Part shown: positions 13,098 through 25,740 of the stretch, one piece after another | Layout of the letters: each line of letters starts with the position of its first letter | Numbering within the stretch: position 1 is the first letter of the stretch | From: Pampus argenteus | Lineage: Eukaryota; Chordata; Actinopteri; Scombriformes; Stromateidae | Direction of reading: 5' to 3' | NCBI GenBank assembly: GCA_036937835.1 | Contig: CM072874.1 | Span: 15,948,001-16,012,000 of the forward strand | DNA length: 64,000 nt | Position numbers and translations under genes: made by a program | Notes under the pieces: model-generated | What the model was told of the DNA's origin: nothing | Database searches by the model: none | The model's input: only the letters and a program-made list of their open reading frames with translations

Positions 13098-14418
13098 CCT
13101 CACCAGCAAACGTTAATTATAGTGGGTAGTTTTCACGCACCTTGCATAGATATGTCAGAAACATGACTTGTTTCTATATTTTTTTCCACTTAAATATTTC
13201 GCTACATGATCAGACATGAACTGACTGAACCACATTAAAGTTTCAGATCCTTATATATTGCACCACCTGCTGGTCCATTTCACAGACAGGTTGAAAGTGA
13301 CCTCCAGTGGAAGTTTTAACTCATGACTAAATTTGCTGGTGACTTTCAGATATGTGGATACAAAGCAGAAGGACGAACCTGTTGAAAACTGCTTTGTTAT
13401 ATATGCACGTTTATTTTTTTTTATTTGTCCTTATAGAGACCTGTGATAAGGTTATAACGAAGCAGTTACAAAAGGCCCTGCAGCCTTTTACATATGAGAT
13501 GTGAGTCATAGATGTGTGTGAAACCTACATGTATGGATAATAACATGGACGTGGATGCCTGTGGTCTGTTTTTCTAAAGGACTTTTGCATGAGCCACCGA
13601 TAATTATTAACTAACACTCAGAGGTTCCCCCTCTGCGCCAAAATATTTCACATCAACTACCACTATATCATCATAAAAAGTTCATTAATGGTTATATTAG
13701 CCAATTTTTGAAGGAAATCTTTCATTCGTAGTTTGACCTCTGGACCTTCACAGATTTGTATCAATTTTTAAAAAATGGCTACTATATAATTCCTGGTTAA
13801 GATTTTTATGAATAATATCCCAAATATCATACGGTATATTACACAAAACTACTAAAGCAAAGTGTCTCCTAACTGGCCAGTCAGGAGAAATGCAGTCCTA
13901 ACTATAAGACCCCTAAAGTTTTAGCCAAAGAGCAATTCACAGTCACACATACATTATTATTCATAGCAGAGTATTTTTTTTACATGTCTGTTTTACTCTT
14001 TCAGCTTAGTCAGATCAGGCTGGTGGGTACCAACATGAAACATAGAAGCAACAACAACATGCCATGATTACAAAGTCTGTTTAATTTTCCATTTGCAGTT
14101 GTCACTATTGTTGGTAAATGGAGAATGACTCAAAATGCATCTGCATCCCGCTGCGTGTGATTTATCATCACACCATCAGCAAATAAATCATACAAATAAC
14201 TGAACTAACTAGTGTACATTAATGGAACGCACGAACGTCACTGATGAGCAAACCGAGGTCTAATAAGACCTGCAGAATTCTAATTTCTCACTTTGCATCT
14301 GGACTCGGACACGTGTGGTTGATTGCAAGGCTTGTTGGAAACAACACACTTGGAGAAAGAAAGAAAAAGTGACCTTTTTGGAAAACAAAACTATTTGGAT
14401 CTCTGAACTCTTGTGGAA
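13098..14418. other. Intergenic segment between divergent genes
   Basis: About 1.3 kb separates the gusb start from the start of the unknown plus-strand gene. It is AT-rich, holds no supportable open frame and has no obvious TATA box for the right-hand gene. It may carry regulatory sequence for both divergent genes, but only the CLEAR pair at its left edge is recognisable. Confidence 0.5.
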
Positions 14419-16593
14419 ATGGCTTTCCGTGGACCCCCCGGCCTGCTGGATGGAGTCGCCTACGAGATGGACATCGACCGGCCAGGTAAGACACATTTAA
14501 ATATTCATATTTTTCCTCAGGATTTATTCATTATGTATCTCGAAGAAAAAAAAGCTTTGAATCTAATCTTAGAGTAAAAATGTAACATTTATAATGTTTA
14601 TATTGGGCCAATTTGAAAAAACACATATTGGGTGCAAACAGACAGTTATTCGTGTAAAATGGTTTATTTGTAGGGTAGAATGCATAAATTTCGCGGGACA
14701 GATGTGGAATGTATTACCATTTAAGTGTGATGTTTTAAAACAGTTATTTACAGTTATATATTTCAAAACTTGCATTGAAATGATAAGAAACTGGTCAAAT
14801 TTCGAAAAATGGCATAAAAATGTATTTTTCTTGCACCATGGAGACGATGGAACTGTTAGTTCCGGAAGTCAGAACGTCAGAACCTGCAGGTGTGAACGAA
14901 GCGCGTCCGCGGGAGTCTTGATTGTTGAAGCTTAATTGGCTTAAATAGTGAAAGCTCATCAGTCCTTTAAATGTCATGATTTGAATCTCATAAACTGAGA
15001 AAAATTAATCATAAACGGTGCACAGAAGCGCAGAGGTTTATGTGTGTTTACGTTGTAAATAAATTCATTTACGCACTTATTGCAAACCACGCAGGGTGTT
15101 GCGCTACAATGCTGTGTTGCTCTTAATAATAAATCAGTTATGTGTTTAAATATGAACACAAAAACAGCCTTATGTATTTACTCCTGTTTCCAAACAAATG
15201 ATTTGAATATAATCTCTAAAAGACTCTGCTGAGGTCAACAGAATAATAGTTACACGTTTTTGTAAACGACCAAGTAGAGTAAACAATGGTTATCATTAGG
15301 TCAGTGCAGTCATAGTTGTTGTATGTTTTTATGTATTTCAAACTTCTTTGACTGTTGCTTATTTAGTTAAAGTTTTCAGTAAACATTTGATGTGGTGAGA
15401 AAAGAAAGAAATGCTTTGGATTTGAAAACAAGTACTCAGGGGATCTAGCTCTTCTCCCCTCAGGCGGCCCCTTTCAGCGTGTCGACTACATCGTTGAGCG
15501 TCCTGCGGGACACGGCCTTCATGAAATCATCAGGATCCTGGACCATGACGATGGTGACAACCTCCCGATCTACATCTCCTCTGATGAAGAGGATGTGGTA
15601 GGTATGGTAGGTATGGTAGGTGCTGGTGAAGGTGAAGGTTTTCCTCCCCTCTCTTCTGATGAAGAGGAAGAGTCGGAGGAAGAAGACTATCAGCGCTTCG
15701 AGGATGAAGAGGAGTATGAAGAGGATGAGGAGGATTATGAAGATGAAGAGGATGACGAGGATGGTGATATGCTCAACTCTGACGACAGTTACTTCTGGTA
15801 TCAGCAGACAAGTGAAGATTCTGGATATGACAGTCTGGACTCTTATGATGATGATGATGATGATGAAGACTTTTGGCAGCCTGCTGGTGCTCCTGTCGCT
15901 GGTCCTCGCATTCCCGAAGATGCTCCTGTTCCTGTTCCTCGTATTCCCGAAGAACCTCCTGTTCCTCGTATTCCCGAAGAACCTCCTGTTCCTCGTATTC
16001 CCCTAGAACCTCCTGTTCCTCGTATTCCCGAAGAACCTCCTGTTCCTCGTATTCCTGAAGATGCTCCTGTCCCTGGCCCTCAGAAGCTGACTGTGGGGCA
16101 TCTGCTGGAATCTGTTCAGCTCCACAAACCTCCAGAAGAATCGGCATCCCCACAGCCTGAAGAGTGTGCTCCTTCAACATCCGGCCTCAGCTCTTCCACG
16201 AAGAGGAGCAGTGAAGACAGCCACTTGGAGGAGGTGACTGCTAAGCGGCCGAGGTGGGACTGTGAAGAAAGCCCTGATGACTCGGCTCCATCAACTTCCG
16301 GCCTCAGCTCTTCCACGAAGAGGAGCAGTGAAGACAGCCACTTGGAGGAGGTGACTGCTAAGCGGCCGAGGTGGGACTGTGAAGAAAGCCCTGATGACTC
16401 GGCTCCATCAACTTCCGGCCTCAGCTCTTCCACGAAGAGGAGCAGTGAAGACAGCCACTTGGAGGAGGTGACTGCTAAGCGGCCGAGGTGGGACTGTGAA
16501 GAAAGCCCTGATGACTCGGCTCCATCAACTTCCGGCCTCAGCTCCTCTGCTACAAAGAAACAACTCTGGGAGCGTCCTTTTGGCATCCCCTGA
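14419..16593 (+). CDS. Unrecognised acidic, repeat-rich, probably nuclear protein, 398 aa
   Basis: Two exons, 14419-14485 and 15464-16593, join at a CAG/GTAAG donor and a CCCCTCAG acceptor with the frame kept; stop TGA at 16591-16593. The ATG has a good context (G at -3, G at +4). In order: a non-repetitive N-terminus (1-56); IYISSDEED at 58-66, like a SUMO-interacting motif with casein kinase 2 sites; an acidic stretch (about 86-160) ending in a D run before EDFW; proline-rich 9-residue repeats of the PVPRIPEEP type (170-227); then three 39-residue repeats plus a partial fourth (258-385), each with KR, AKRPRW and EESPDD. The basic KRPR clusters could be nuclear localisation signals. There is no signal peptide or membrane segment. 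I do not recognise the family. Spliced structure and long open frame favour a real gene; function is unknown, and nuclear location is inference. Confidence 0.7.
15904..16077 (+). repeat. 27-bp coding tandem repeat (proline-rich)
   Basis: CGTATTC recurs at 15940, 15967, 15994, 16021 and 16048, exactly 27 bases apart, with a longer divergent copy before them. Each unit encodes nine residues of the PVPRIPEEP type; one has L for the first E and the last ends in EDA. The period is a multiple of three, so copy-number change keeps the frame. Confidence 0.9.
16168..16550 (+). repeat. 117-bp coding tandem repeat, three full units plus a partial
   Basis: Units 16168-16284, 16285-16401 and 16402-16518 each encode 39 residues; a fourth starts at 16519 and diverges after about 33 bases. 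Units two and three are identical at every base and unit one differs at only two positions, both near its start. Such identity means recent expansion or ongoing conversion. Confidence 0.95.
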
Positions 16594-16844
16594 CAGACAG
16601 TGACAGCTGCCGATGCCCAGCCTTTGCGTCTGGCGAGGCTGGTGAAGCCCGAGGTAGCGTCTTGCTCCGGGGCCTACTTGTATATATCTGGTGGCTGGAT
16701 TGTCCCTCTGTAACTTTGAGGGCCGGCCTTTGCGTCTGGCGGGGCTGGAAACACCATCTTGCACCAGGACTTTTTATTCTATTGATATAATTTTCCTTTT
16801 AAACAATAATTCTCCCCCAGTAATAATTTATAGGACACTTAAAA

Positions 16845-16995
16845 TTACTGCATTTATGTAGCATTTTCATCCAAAGCGTCAGTATGGACAAAGTATTACA
16901 GTATATATGTATATATATAGAGTCGGGGATTGAATCATCAACCCTGCAATGAATGAATGATCATTCAAACTCCTGCACCACAGCTGCTGGTCCAC
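16845..16995 (+). repeat. Decayed SINE-like interspersed fish repeat
   Basis: The order of motifs GCATTTATGTAGCATTTTC, TCCAAAGCGTCAG, GGGGATTGAATCATCAACCC and CTCCTGCACCACAGCTGCTG matches, with mismatches, a widespread fish repeat I know by pattern. A TATATA microsatellite interrupts it. The name and age would need a repeat-library search. Confidence 0.5.
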
Positions 16996-17100
16996 GAAAT
17001 CACACTTTCAGGTTCCTTCAAGTTGAACGGCTATAAGATATATTTGAGATGTCATGAAAATACTTCAACACTTCGCTCAGGAGGAATTCGATGCACCTCT

Positions 17101-17522
17101 AACCAGGACAAGATCCTTTGGGTCGACAAAAACAACAACAACAACCCTGTAATCAATGGAGGAATGCAATAGCACACGAGCTACTGTCCATGACAAATGT
17201 GGGGGAAAAGTTAACTGAGAACATCTCACAGGCCAAGAGTGTAAACTACAGAGAGACGTAAATAATTAGAATACCAATTTAATATCGCTTATTTAATAAT
17301 GTAAACATCATTTTATCATCTCATCTTACTGTTTGTTTTTTTAAATTCTGAGCTTTAGGTTAGCAGAGGTAAGTTTTAATTAATTAATTAATGACAAAAA
17401 TAACAAAAATGTCCTGCATTGTCTTTATGTCACTTACTAATAATCCAACAATTCTCAGTTAGTTTTAGATGGCGCAGCTGAGAGGATGAGGACCGTCCCG
17501 ACCCTACCTGCACAGAGAAAGC

Positions 17523-17553
<31 letters not shown>

Positions 17554-17600
17554 GAGTTTTGGGTCAACAGTAACAACAGTTACCTTGTATGTTTAAAACT
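17101..17600 (+). pseudogene. Possible decayed copies of part of the unknown gene
   Basis: Around 17523-17555 a (GAT)n run followed by GAAGAGTTTTGGG would encode a D run then EEFW, matching the D-run-EDFW block of the unknown gene at 15847-15880. TTTGGGTC followed by CA-rich AACAACA occurs both at about 17117 and at about 17556. No open frame of useful length spans these. They could be relics of tandem duplication, or a chance result of two GAT repeats. Confidence 0.25.
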
Positions 17601-20600
17601 ATTGTGTTCATGGCCTAGCAGCTCCTTGTGTGTTTTGCTGTTGATGATGATTATCTAAAAATCGGTTTGAATATTATAGACTCAACCGTACGGACCTACA
17701 AGCAGCCGAGTGGACGTCAATCAACGAATCATCTCTGGAAGACCGAGCACCACAGAAGACCCCGGAAGCACTTTGCCCATATCAACTACACAAATTTAAA
17801 CTGTTTTATTATTGTAAATAGATTTATAAAAAAATCTCTGTCTGTAAATATACTGTGTTCTATGAAATCACTCTCAGTGATGTTGGTTTCTTAAAATCTT
17901 TTTAAACACCGAAGCGACTGCATGTGTCTTATTATTTGTTGGGGTCTGTTTTATACTGAGATATATTATGATATGTGGTCATAGAGAACAGGAGAAATAT
18001 GAATCTTTTGGTGCATTTTTGCTGATTAGGCCAGAGAAAATCTTCTCACACACATACACTTTTTCAGAGCACAATTTGTATATATTTTTTCTTCATTAGC
18101 CAACTAGCAAGTATTTGATAACAACATGTTTTAAAATTACTATACACAAACACAGAAAATATGTATTTACATATTTGTTTTAGGACAGTTTTCTAAAAAA
18201 TATTTAGCTGATATTAAAGACCAGTACACCCCAATTAGATGTTTTATTGAAAATATGAAAACCCACAACTTCAGATTTCTCTCACTTTAACTTGGACAGG
18301 GTAACCAAACAATTTAGGACCCTTGTGGTAAAATAAAACACTTAGTGAATACGGCCTGACTGCAGCAATACTGCATGAATGACACTAGATGGTGCCAGAC
18401 ACCTGTACAACAAACTTAATGTCAGTGCAGAAAAATCAGAATAAAAATCAAATAAGCGCCTCCAGCATCCCCAAAATATCCTTTCATGGGTATTTAAATA
18501 TTATTATTATAATAAAGGATGAACCTGTTCGGGAAACACGAGGCTGCGGGCTCTCTCAATTGTATTCAGGAATATGCACAACGTAGGCTTACATTTCAAC
18601 AAGTAGAAAAGATGACTAATAATGCAACCTACCAACTACAATATGATCAATGTGCTAATAATAATAGTTATATGTATGTATTGGATTTCACGTCAGGCCC
18701 TAAAATCATTCAGGTTTAGCTGTAGATTGTACTCTAAAATCATATTAATATAAAATATGCTCTTGCTTTTTTTTTTGTCAGTTTGTTGGTCGTCCACTGT
18801 GACTGAATCAGATACGTTGCAGAGGTGTTAGCATTGAGTGGTTTGCCATGATCGAGAGTGATGCTTAGATTAACACACTCTTCAAAAAAGGTTCAGAGCT
18901 TTGTTCTCTACTTTACTTTGACGTAAAAAAAATGTTTGATTCATTCAAATGTTTTATATATACGTCATGAACTGGATGTATCCAGTTGTAGTTTCAATGA
19001 ATGGAACCATACAAACCTCAGTCCAATTTTGCTTTGCAATGCACAGGACGTACACTTGTTTCCTGTCACTTGTATCTGATTGCCACAAGTTGATGTCTGC
19101 TTTCTTTTCCCCTTATAACATTTTAATCTCTTGACTTTTTTTTTCCTGATTAATTTTTTTTTTTTTAACCTCATAACCCAGTGATTCCCCTCTAGAAAGC
19201 TTTGTTCTGATTCAGTCTTTGGGAGAGTGCTTTTCTCCTTAAATCAAAAGTATTTGTGTGACATGCCAAAGTCAAAAAAAAACTTTATTCCCAAGACTAA
19301 GATAATCAAACCAACTGAATTTAATGTTGGAACTTTTAGGAGTTAAAAGCTATGCTGTCTGGCACCAAGGATATCAAAGTCAAATTTACTGAGCATTAAA
19401 AGTATCAACAAAGCAGGTTCATCATAAAGTGCCTCGCAGACTCATCCAAACAGTCTGAAGCACTGCCGTCTGCCTGAAATGAATGTAAGGTTAATGGTGA
19501 GTTCAATATTCATTTCCTGTGTAAAGTCTGTCCCAAGTCACTTTCCCACCAATTCTTTGGGGAAAAATAAAAGTACTGCGGCTATACTTTGGTTCCCACC
19601 CCGTGACAGTTATGTCTTGTCCGACATACCTTTTCATAGATTTATCATAAGTGCAATCAGGGCAGAATGGTTTCCAAAAAACATTCATGTTTATGGCCAC
19701 AGTCTGCTAGGAGACTAGACTAGACACCAATATGTTTTCAATGGCATCTGTGCAAATGTATTTGTAAATTTCTAATGACACCGGTCGGTTACCAACATGC
19801 TTCTTAGAACAACAAATGACTCTTGTGTAGTGGCTTCTTCCCAAAAACAAAACAGATCTGGAACAACTCAGGCATGATCTTAGGTTGTATGAGTGAAAAC
19901 ACATCTATATCTCACACTGAAGCCCATCTTCCTATGACATGAAAGGAAATTAATCTTAGATTGTTTGCTTCCTTGAGATAGCTATTAGCTATTTAACTAA
20001 AACTACACATACGATGCTCAGAAGAGCTGCGGGTTACAAAGAAAAAAAAAAAAGTCATAACCTTGACAGAAAAAAAAAGCTGGCACAGATCACAGCCAGA
20101 TCGCAACAAGGATTCAGCTTTTGGCAAAAATGTTAATCCATTTGACCACTTTGTGGCCTTAAAATCTCTTTTTCAGCCTGTAGCATTCCGGTTATCATCG
20201 CTTACATTTCACCAGGCTGCTTGTGTGATTGTGGGACCATATAATGATGTTTATTGTTAGTTGTCTTTGTTACTGTAAATTGCACTAATTGGAAGTTACA
20301 ATAGCAGCCCATCAGAGCAGCATTTAGGTGAGTTTCTCCTTATGCAGAATGTGGTACAGTTGTGAAACAAATGTAAAATCTGTTCAAAAAGTCCTGATTG
20401 CAAAAAGACATTTAGAGACAACACCAGAGTTCAAAGACAAGTTCTTTAGTTCTAATCTTTCTGACACCCAGAAAGTTATTTTAGTTTCTGCTGCAGCAAA
20501 TGACACGTGAACATTGTTTTGTGAACCTCATTTTACTCTATCTACCCTTGTCTTGGTTAAGTAAACTTGTTCTTACATTTTTGTTGTGTGAATAAATTTG

Positions 20601-20797
20601 GTAGTCGGCACAAAGGAAAAAAAGAAGTCGGCAGAAAACAGTTTTGAAAGGGTGTTTATTTATGTATTATTGATAAGCAAGCAAGGGGGAGCCAGAAATA
20701 TAGAGGGCAAGAAAGAGAGTAAGGGGACACAATCCCTCAAAGCTGGAGGGTTTTTTGTTTTGTTTTTTGCTGATAAGCTTTTCACGATCCCGCTGCG

Positions 20798-20803
<6 letters not shown>

Positions 20804-20847
<44 letters not shown>
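20804..20847. repeat. (AC)n microsatellite, about 22 units
   Basis: Uninterrupted AC dinucleotide run preceded by GAAA and followed by GTG. It lies in the gene-poor region. Confidence 0.97.
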
Positions 20848-20850
<3 letters not shown>

Positions 20851-23800
20851 TTCAGCTGTAAAGAAAAGTAACAGCCTCGGTTCTGACTGGCTCAAACTGG
20901 TCAGTAAAATAAGTTGGTTTGTTAAACAGTTATAAACTATGGCATACAAACAGCAACAGAGATAGAACAAGTTAGTTACTGTCTTAAGTGTAAAGGAGAG
21001 TTTAGGATGCAGAGTACAACAGTCTTTCCCTGAGGTGCAAAAACAAACCAGAACTGTACATTGTGTCAATGATATTATGAGTCTTCAAAACCCTTATCTC
21101 ATCAGCGTTTTATGCAGATGCACTTCATAATCTGACACGTTATATCCTCTGATTACATCCACAGGATAGATATAGCAGCATAGATTCTGTTTTGTGAATG
21201 AATAGTAGCAGAACATGATTCCTGGTGGAAGATTTTCAATTCATGTCATGATAGCCATCAATCACTCTGTCTGTTGGGGGGGAGGGAGGGGGGAGGAGTC
21301 AATATGCTTAAATACTTGTGCTGTCCATTTCTTTTGGAATTGCATGATAATAATAACAACAACAATCCATCTATAGCTTTTAATAGAAACAGACTGTTAA
21401 TTAACCGGTTCCAGTGTCGGATGTACTTGTCTGTTTCCTATCGTGCTCTCTGCATCCTGTCTCTTCATTGTCAAGACTGTCCACTCTGTTCGGAGAAATA
21501 TTTATTGTTTGATGGCTGTCTGATAAAAAAAACCTCAATGCTCCAGGCCTCAACTCTAGCAAACAATAAAAAGCATAGTAAAGCCTATACTGCCATAACT
21601 CTTTCTAATGAGGCATTGCATCTAATCTTAGTTAGTAATAGATTACGAGGTTAGTTAAACATTACAAATGGGTACATAAATGTGTTGCTAAAATATGTTA
21701 AGATGCAGGAAGCGGTTGGAGTTTCGTCAGCTTGCTTCATCTAACCTTCCGGCAGCTGAAACTCAAAGGTTGTCGTGGAGTTTTGACGGGAATCAACAGA
21801 AAATATTCATTTCACATCATGTAATATTGTATATTATTATATTTATAGTGTCATTTTTCTACATGAATAATACATTGCTATGTGCTGTTTTGGCAAATTA
21901 TAGATCATTTTACTGTGTATTGTGAAAAATGACACTATGCACAATTGTCTCCCTTTCATAGATATAAGTGTGGGGCAGAGGGAGGAAGCCCAAATAAGGG
22001 TGTAGCTAGACTGAGGGTCCAGGGAGGCTCAGTCAGATAGCAGTAGTGGCAGATTGGCTGTGTGGGCGCATGCATGACAGAGTAGGAAGTCATCCCTTAA
22101 ATCCCGCTGCGCCTCCCTCTGTGCCAAAGTTTCACACTGCCAAAGCCCCGGCTGTGATCAGGAGCCTGCAGAACCTCCACAACCTCAGCACAGATCTGCT
22201 CCTTCCTCCACGTTTTTATTAGCATCCACATCCTGCAGTAATGTCAAATTTGAGGAGGTGATAAACTGGTTATTTCTGTTGCAACTGTAAAGTGATTAGA
22301 CAGGTTTTCAGCTTGAAGAGTGGTGCAATCTGTCAACGTGTCAGATCTCACAGTTAAATCGGAACACGGGATTTATCTACTGTCATTGCTCTGTTGTGAA
22401 TGACTGAAAAAAAAAATCCTTCCCTTCCTTGCACATGGCAGGCTGGTTGCAGGCTGTTCCCAGTGGAGACAGTAACACAGATGTATGACAGCAGGGTCTG
22501 GCACCATATTGTGTTGTGTGAGATGTGTGAGCCGGAGCTGCACGGGCGCAGAGACCCGCTCGATCGATTTTAATTCCAATTCTCCATCCTCTCCCTGTCC
22601 AAACAGGGTGAGAAAGATATACTCCTGGCATGATGGCCCCTGCTTTTATTTTTACAGGGACTAGGGACGAGCTTTTTCTATGTCTCAGTGTAAATCCATG
22701 CAAACCGCATCAATATCCTATTCACTTACGATCTTGTTTTCACAGCTACTTGCACAGCTAAAGATTAACTGTTTCATTGCAACCTGTTAATGGCCGTCAC
22801 AGGTCATGCAGCCACAGTTGTGGAGGAAAACGTAATAGCTGTCATGGGAGCGGGGCAGAGCAGAGGTCAGCGACCTTTCCTGTAGATTTGGATGCCTCAT
22901 CATTTTTGGTGACAGAAAGGAAGTGAATTGCTCACATTTTGGTGCTGTATGCAGTTGATGAATAATTAATCAAATGACTACATGAGGATTTGTTTGCTTT
23001 ATAAACACCTTATAAATTTTGTGTGTAAGAATGCTACCATGGTGGTGATTACATGAGCAAAATGCTTTTGTTCTCAAATGCATATACAGCTCGACATGTA
23101 TTCTGTCTCTCATGAGTAGAGCTACTGGAATATATATATATATATATACGGTGGAGTTTGGCAGTCTGTGCTGTGACAGAGTGACAATGGCGCATGAGCG
23201 AGATGGAGACTGTGGTGCCTGAGGGAAAAGAGGAAGAAGAGAAGACAAAGAGAGAGAAGAAAAGACAGGAAACAGGCATTCCTCATGTCTTCTCTCGCTG
23301 TTCTCATGTGGAAATCTGAGTGTTGAATAATTTATAGCCTGTGGGAGGTGAATAATGAATATGTGCAAGTGATTAAAGGATGCATTCTGATAAGCTGGTG
23401 AGAGAGGAGGGCTTCCCCCGCTGTGTGATCTCTCACCTGCTCCAGCAACAGAAAAAAAAAGAAAGGAACAAATGAAAATGCTCCGGGAAAGGAGCTAAAA
23501 CAGCATACATGCATTCCATTGAGTTCAACCTGCACTGTGAGCTGGATTTTTCACAACACTGAATATTCACACGCTCTGCTTGATCCATTTGTTTGCACTG
23601 AAGCTCTCTGAATGCTATAAAATTGTGTAAATGGAGTGAAAAGGAGAATCCATGTTTAAAGATGGTGAATAATACATCGCTGCAGCATCACAGAGCTGTG
23701 TCTGCACGCTGGGGTTTCCTGTATATGGAAGGGTTAGGAGACTCACACTCTGTGCACATACATCTGACCTCATGCATACATGTGTGTGGTTGGTTTTTTG

Positions 23801-25467
23801 CCGAATGTGGTTAATGACCCAAAGTAACTCCACGCATCCACCCACGCAACAGCCGCTGTTACACACAACTATTCTAAATATACACCTCACATGTATGCAA
23901 AGAAGCAACACACCCCCAGGCAAGACAAAGAAACAGGCTGCACTTTTACTTATTAAAGCGTCGTAGGAGCGATGTGCATATGTGGCTATAAGATGACACT
24001 TTCATTGAAGCTATGGCGAAACACCAGGGAGCGGCTCAGCATGTGAAGGGGCAGAGGCTGCATGTGAACAACAGTGTGTATTCTGACAAAACAGTGGGTG
24101 TGTGGCAAAGTGTTGGGTGATACAGTGAATTAATATGTGCTTATGTAACGCACCTCTGAGCTTAAGACCTTTTTGATGACCTACAGCGAGCAGCTGGGTG
24201 TCCATTCAGACACATACAATGAAGAAACACGTAGGTGTAAATGCTTCCACCTCCGCAATAAAGGTCATTACATTGTGTGAAAATGACCGTAGTTTATGTA
24301 AAAGAGGTTTCTGAAGCAAAGTAGAGGCTGTTGTTCAAATGTTGATTGGGAAGATTTTAATTAGTAATTTGTTTTTTTGTTGTGTTTTGTATTGCAAGAT
24401 GAAGTGTAGTACAGTACAGTGCAGTCAAACTCAGCCATTAAATTATAACTAATTAAACAGGGCTCTAAAATGTAATTATATGAAATGATCTGCAATTTTT
24501 TAAAGGCAAATAAATAATGCAATACACAATACATTGTTGTTTTTTTTTATTCAAATGTTAATTAAAAGCGTTTTTCTTTGTAATTTGATCAAGTTATGAT
24601 TCGTATCGCAGACTGTGTTGATTGTGTTGATGTGGCGTATATTACTAACAAAGCTCTTGTTTCACCCCACTTTAAAAATTTGCAACGGCCTGTTGAGAGA
24701 TGTAAATAATGAATCGCTTTGCTAATTTGGATTGTTTTGTTTGCTCGGTTCAAAGATTCGCTGGATTTTTTTTTCTAAGCTTCTGTGTTGTTCGGATTCA
24801 CTTAGGTACATAAAACATTGAGTGAATGCATCGTTGTTCTGTGCTGATTCTGTCAGTTCAGTAAGTTCAGTCTGTTGCTGTTCTCGTTCAGTCCAGTATA
24901 AAACTATGCATGTACTGCACTGTTTACAAGATGAATAGATCAGCAGTCGCTTATTTGCAAAGGTAATAATGTATACATGTTCAAGTTTGTTCAACATCAC
25001 CACCACTAAGCTTCCAACTTGTAATTTGATTTCACGTGCTCTTCAACAAAAACCATTTGCTCTTAGCATAACCTGATCTAGCCTAGTGGTCATTGTATAG
25101 AAGTTGGAAAGTTTGAGTTAGAATAGTTTGCAAGAGCGCAAGTATAAACCCGACTGGAGTCTGTGAAGTCGGAACTCATTGCCACGGCCAGAACGTGTGG
25201 TATCTGTGTTGTTTTCCATTGTGAGTGCGGCCTGTTCAGTCTTGAAGGAGCAGAGGTCCATGCTCCTGGTGTGAGAACACTGTTCTCCAGAGTGGATCAC
25301 TGTCCTGGGGTCTTCAGCTGAGAAAATAAACCAGTCCCTCTATACTTGTCTTGACTCACACAGCTCTCTGGTCACGTTTCTTAACGTGACCTGAGGAAGA
25401 AAATACAACTGACAAATCAGTGATATCTCTTAGAAAGTCTTTACGAGAGAGTGGTGTGGCAGAATAT

Positions 25468-25740
25468 CAAATCAAATCAAATCAAATTTTATTTATATAG
25501 CCCAAAATCACAAAATACATTTTGTCTCAGAGGGCTTTACAATCTGTACAGGGAGTGACACCCTCTGTCCTTAGACCCTCCGACCCTTCGAGTGAGGAAA
25601 AACTTGCCCACCAAAAAACCTTTTAACAGGGAAAAAGGTGGAAGAAACCTCAGGAAGAGCCACAGAGGAGGGATCCCTCTCCCAGGACGGACAGACGTGC
25701 AATGATGTCACATGTACAGAACAAATCAACACACACATAT
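25468..25740 (-). repeat. Interspersed retroelement-like fish repeat with (TTTGA)n tail
   Basis: Read on the minus strand, the element ends in TATATAAATAAAATTTGA repeated as a short pentamer tail, as in many LINE or SINE 3' ends. Internal motifs such as CAGAGGGCTTTACAAT, GAAACCTCAGGAAGAGC and GAGGGATCCCTCTCCCAGGA are those of a very abundant percomorph repeat. It has no coding capacity. Family name not assigned. Confidence 0.65.

Larger units (their letters stand above)
16594..17900. other. 3' flank of the unknown gene
   Basis: Immediately after the stop, CCTTTGCGTCTGGCG occurs at 16621 and CCTTTGCGTCTGGCG again at 16727, inside a degenerate direct repeat of about 50 bases offset by 106. Further right are a decayed SINE-like repeat and sequence resembling the D-run part of the unknown gene. 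No clear canonical polyadenylation hexamer is seen close to the stop, so the 3' end is undetermined. Confidence 0.45.

Noticed and set aside
14594..14935. Open frame of 113 codons on the plus strand
   Set aside because: It lies within the intron of the unknown gene, has no recognisable motif and no flanking splice signals; its length is within chance for this composition.
15773..16586. Long minus-strand open frames opposite the unknown gene
   Set aside because: They are shadows of the in-frame 27-bp and 117-bp coding repeats; the plus-strand frame has the splice sites and start codon.
22970..23368. Open frame of 132 codons on the minus strand
   Set aside because: Low-complexity sequence including a TA microsatellite; no homology recognised and no promoter or splice context.
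24740..24765. GGTTCAAAGATTCG resembling a tRNA B box
   Set aside because: No A box at the right distance and no cloverleaf can be drawn around it.
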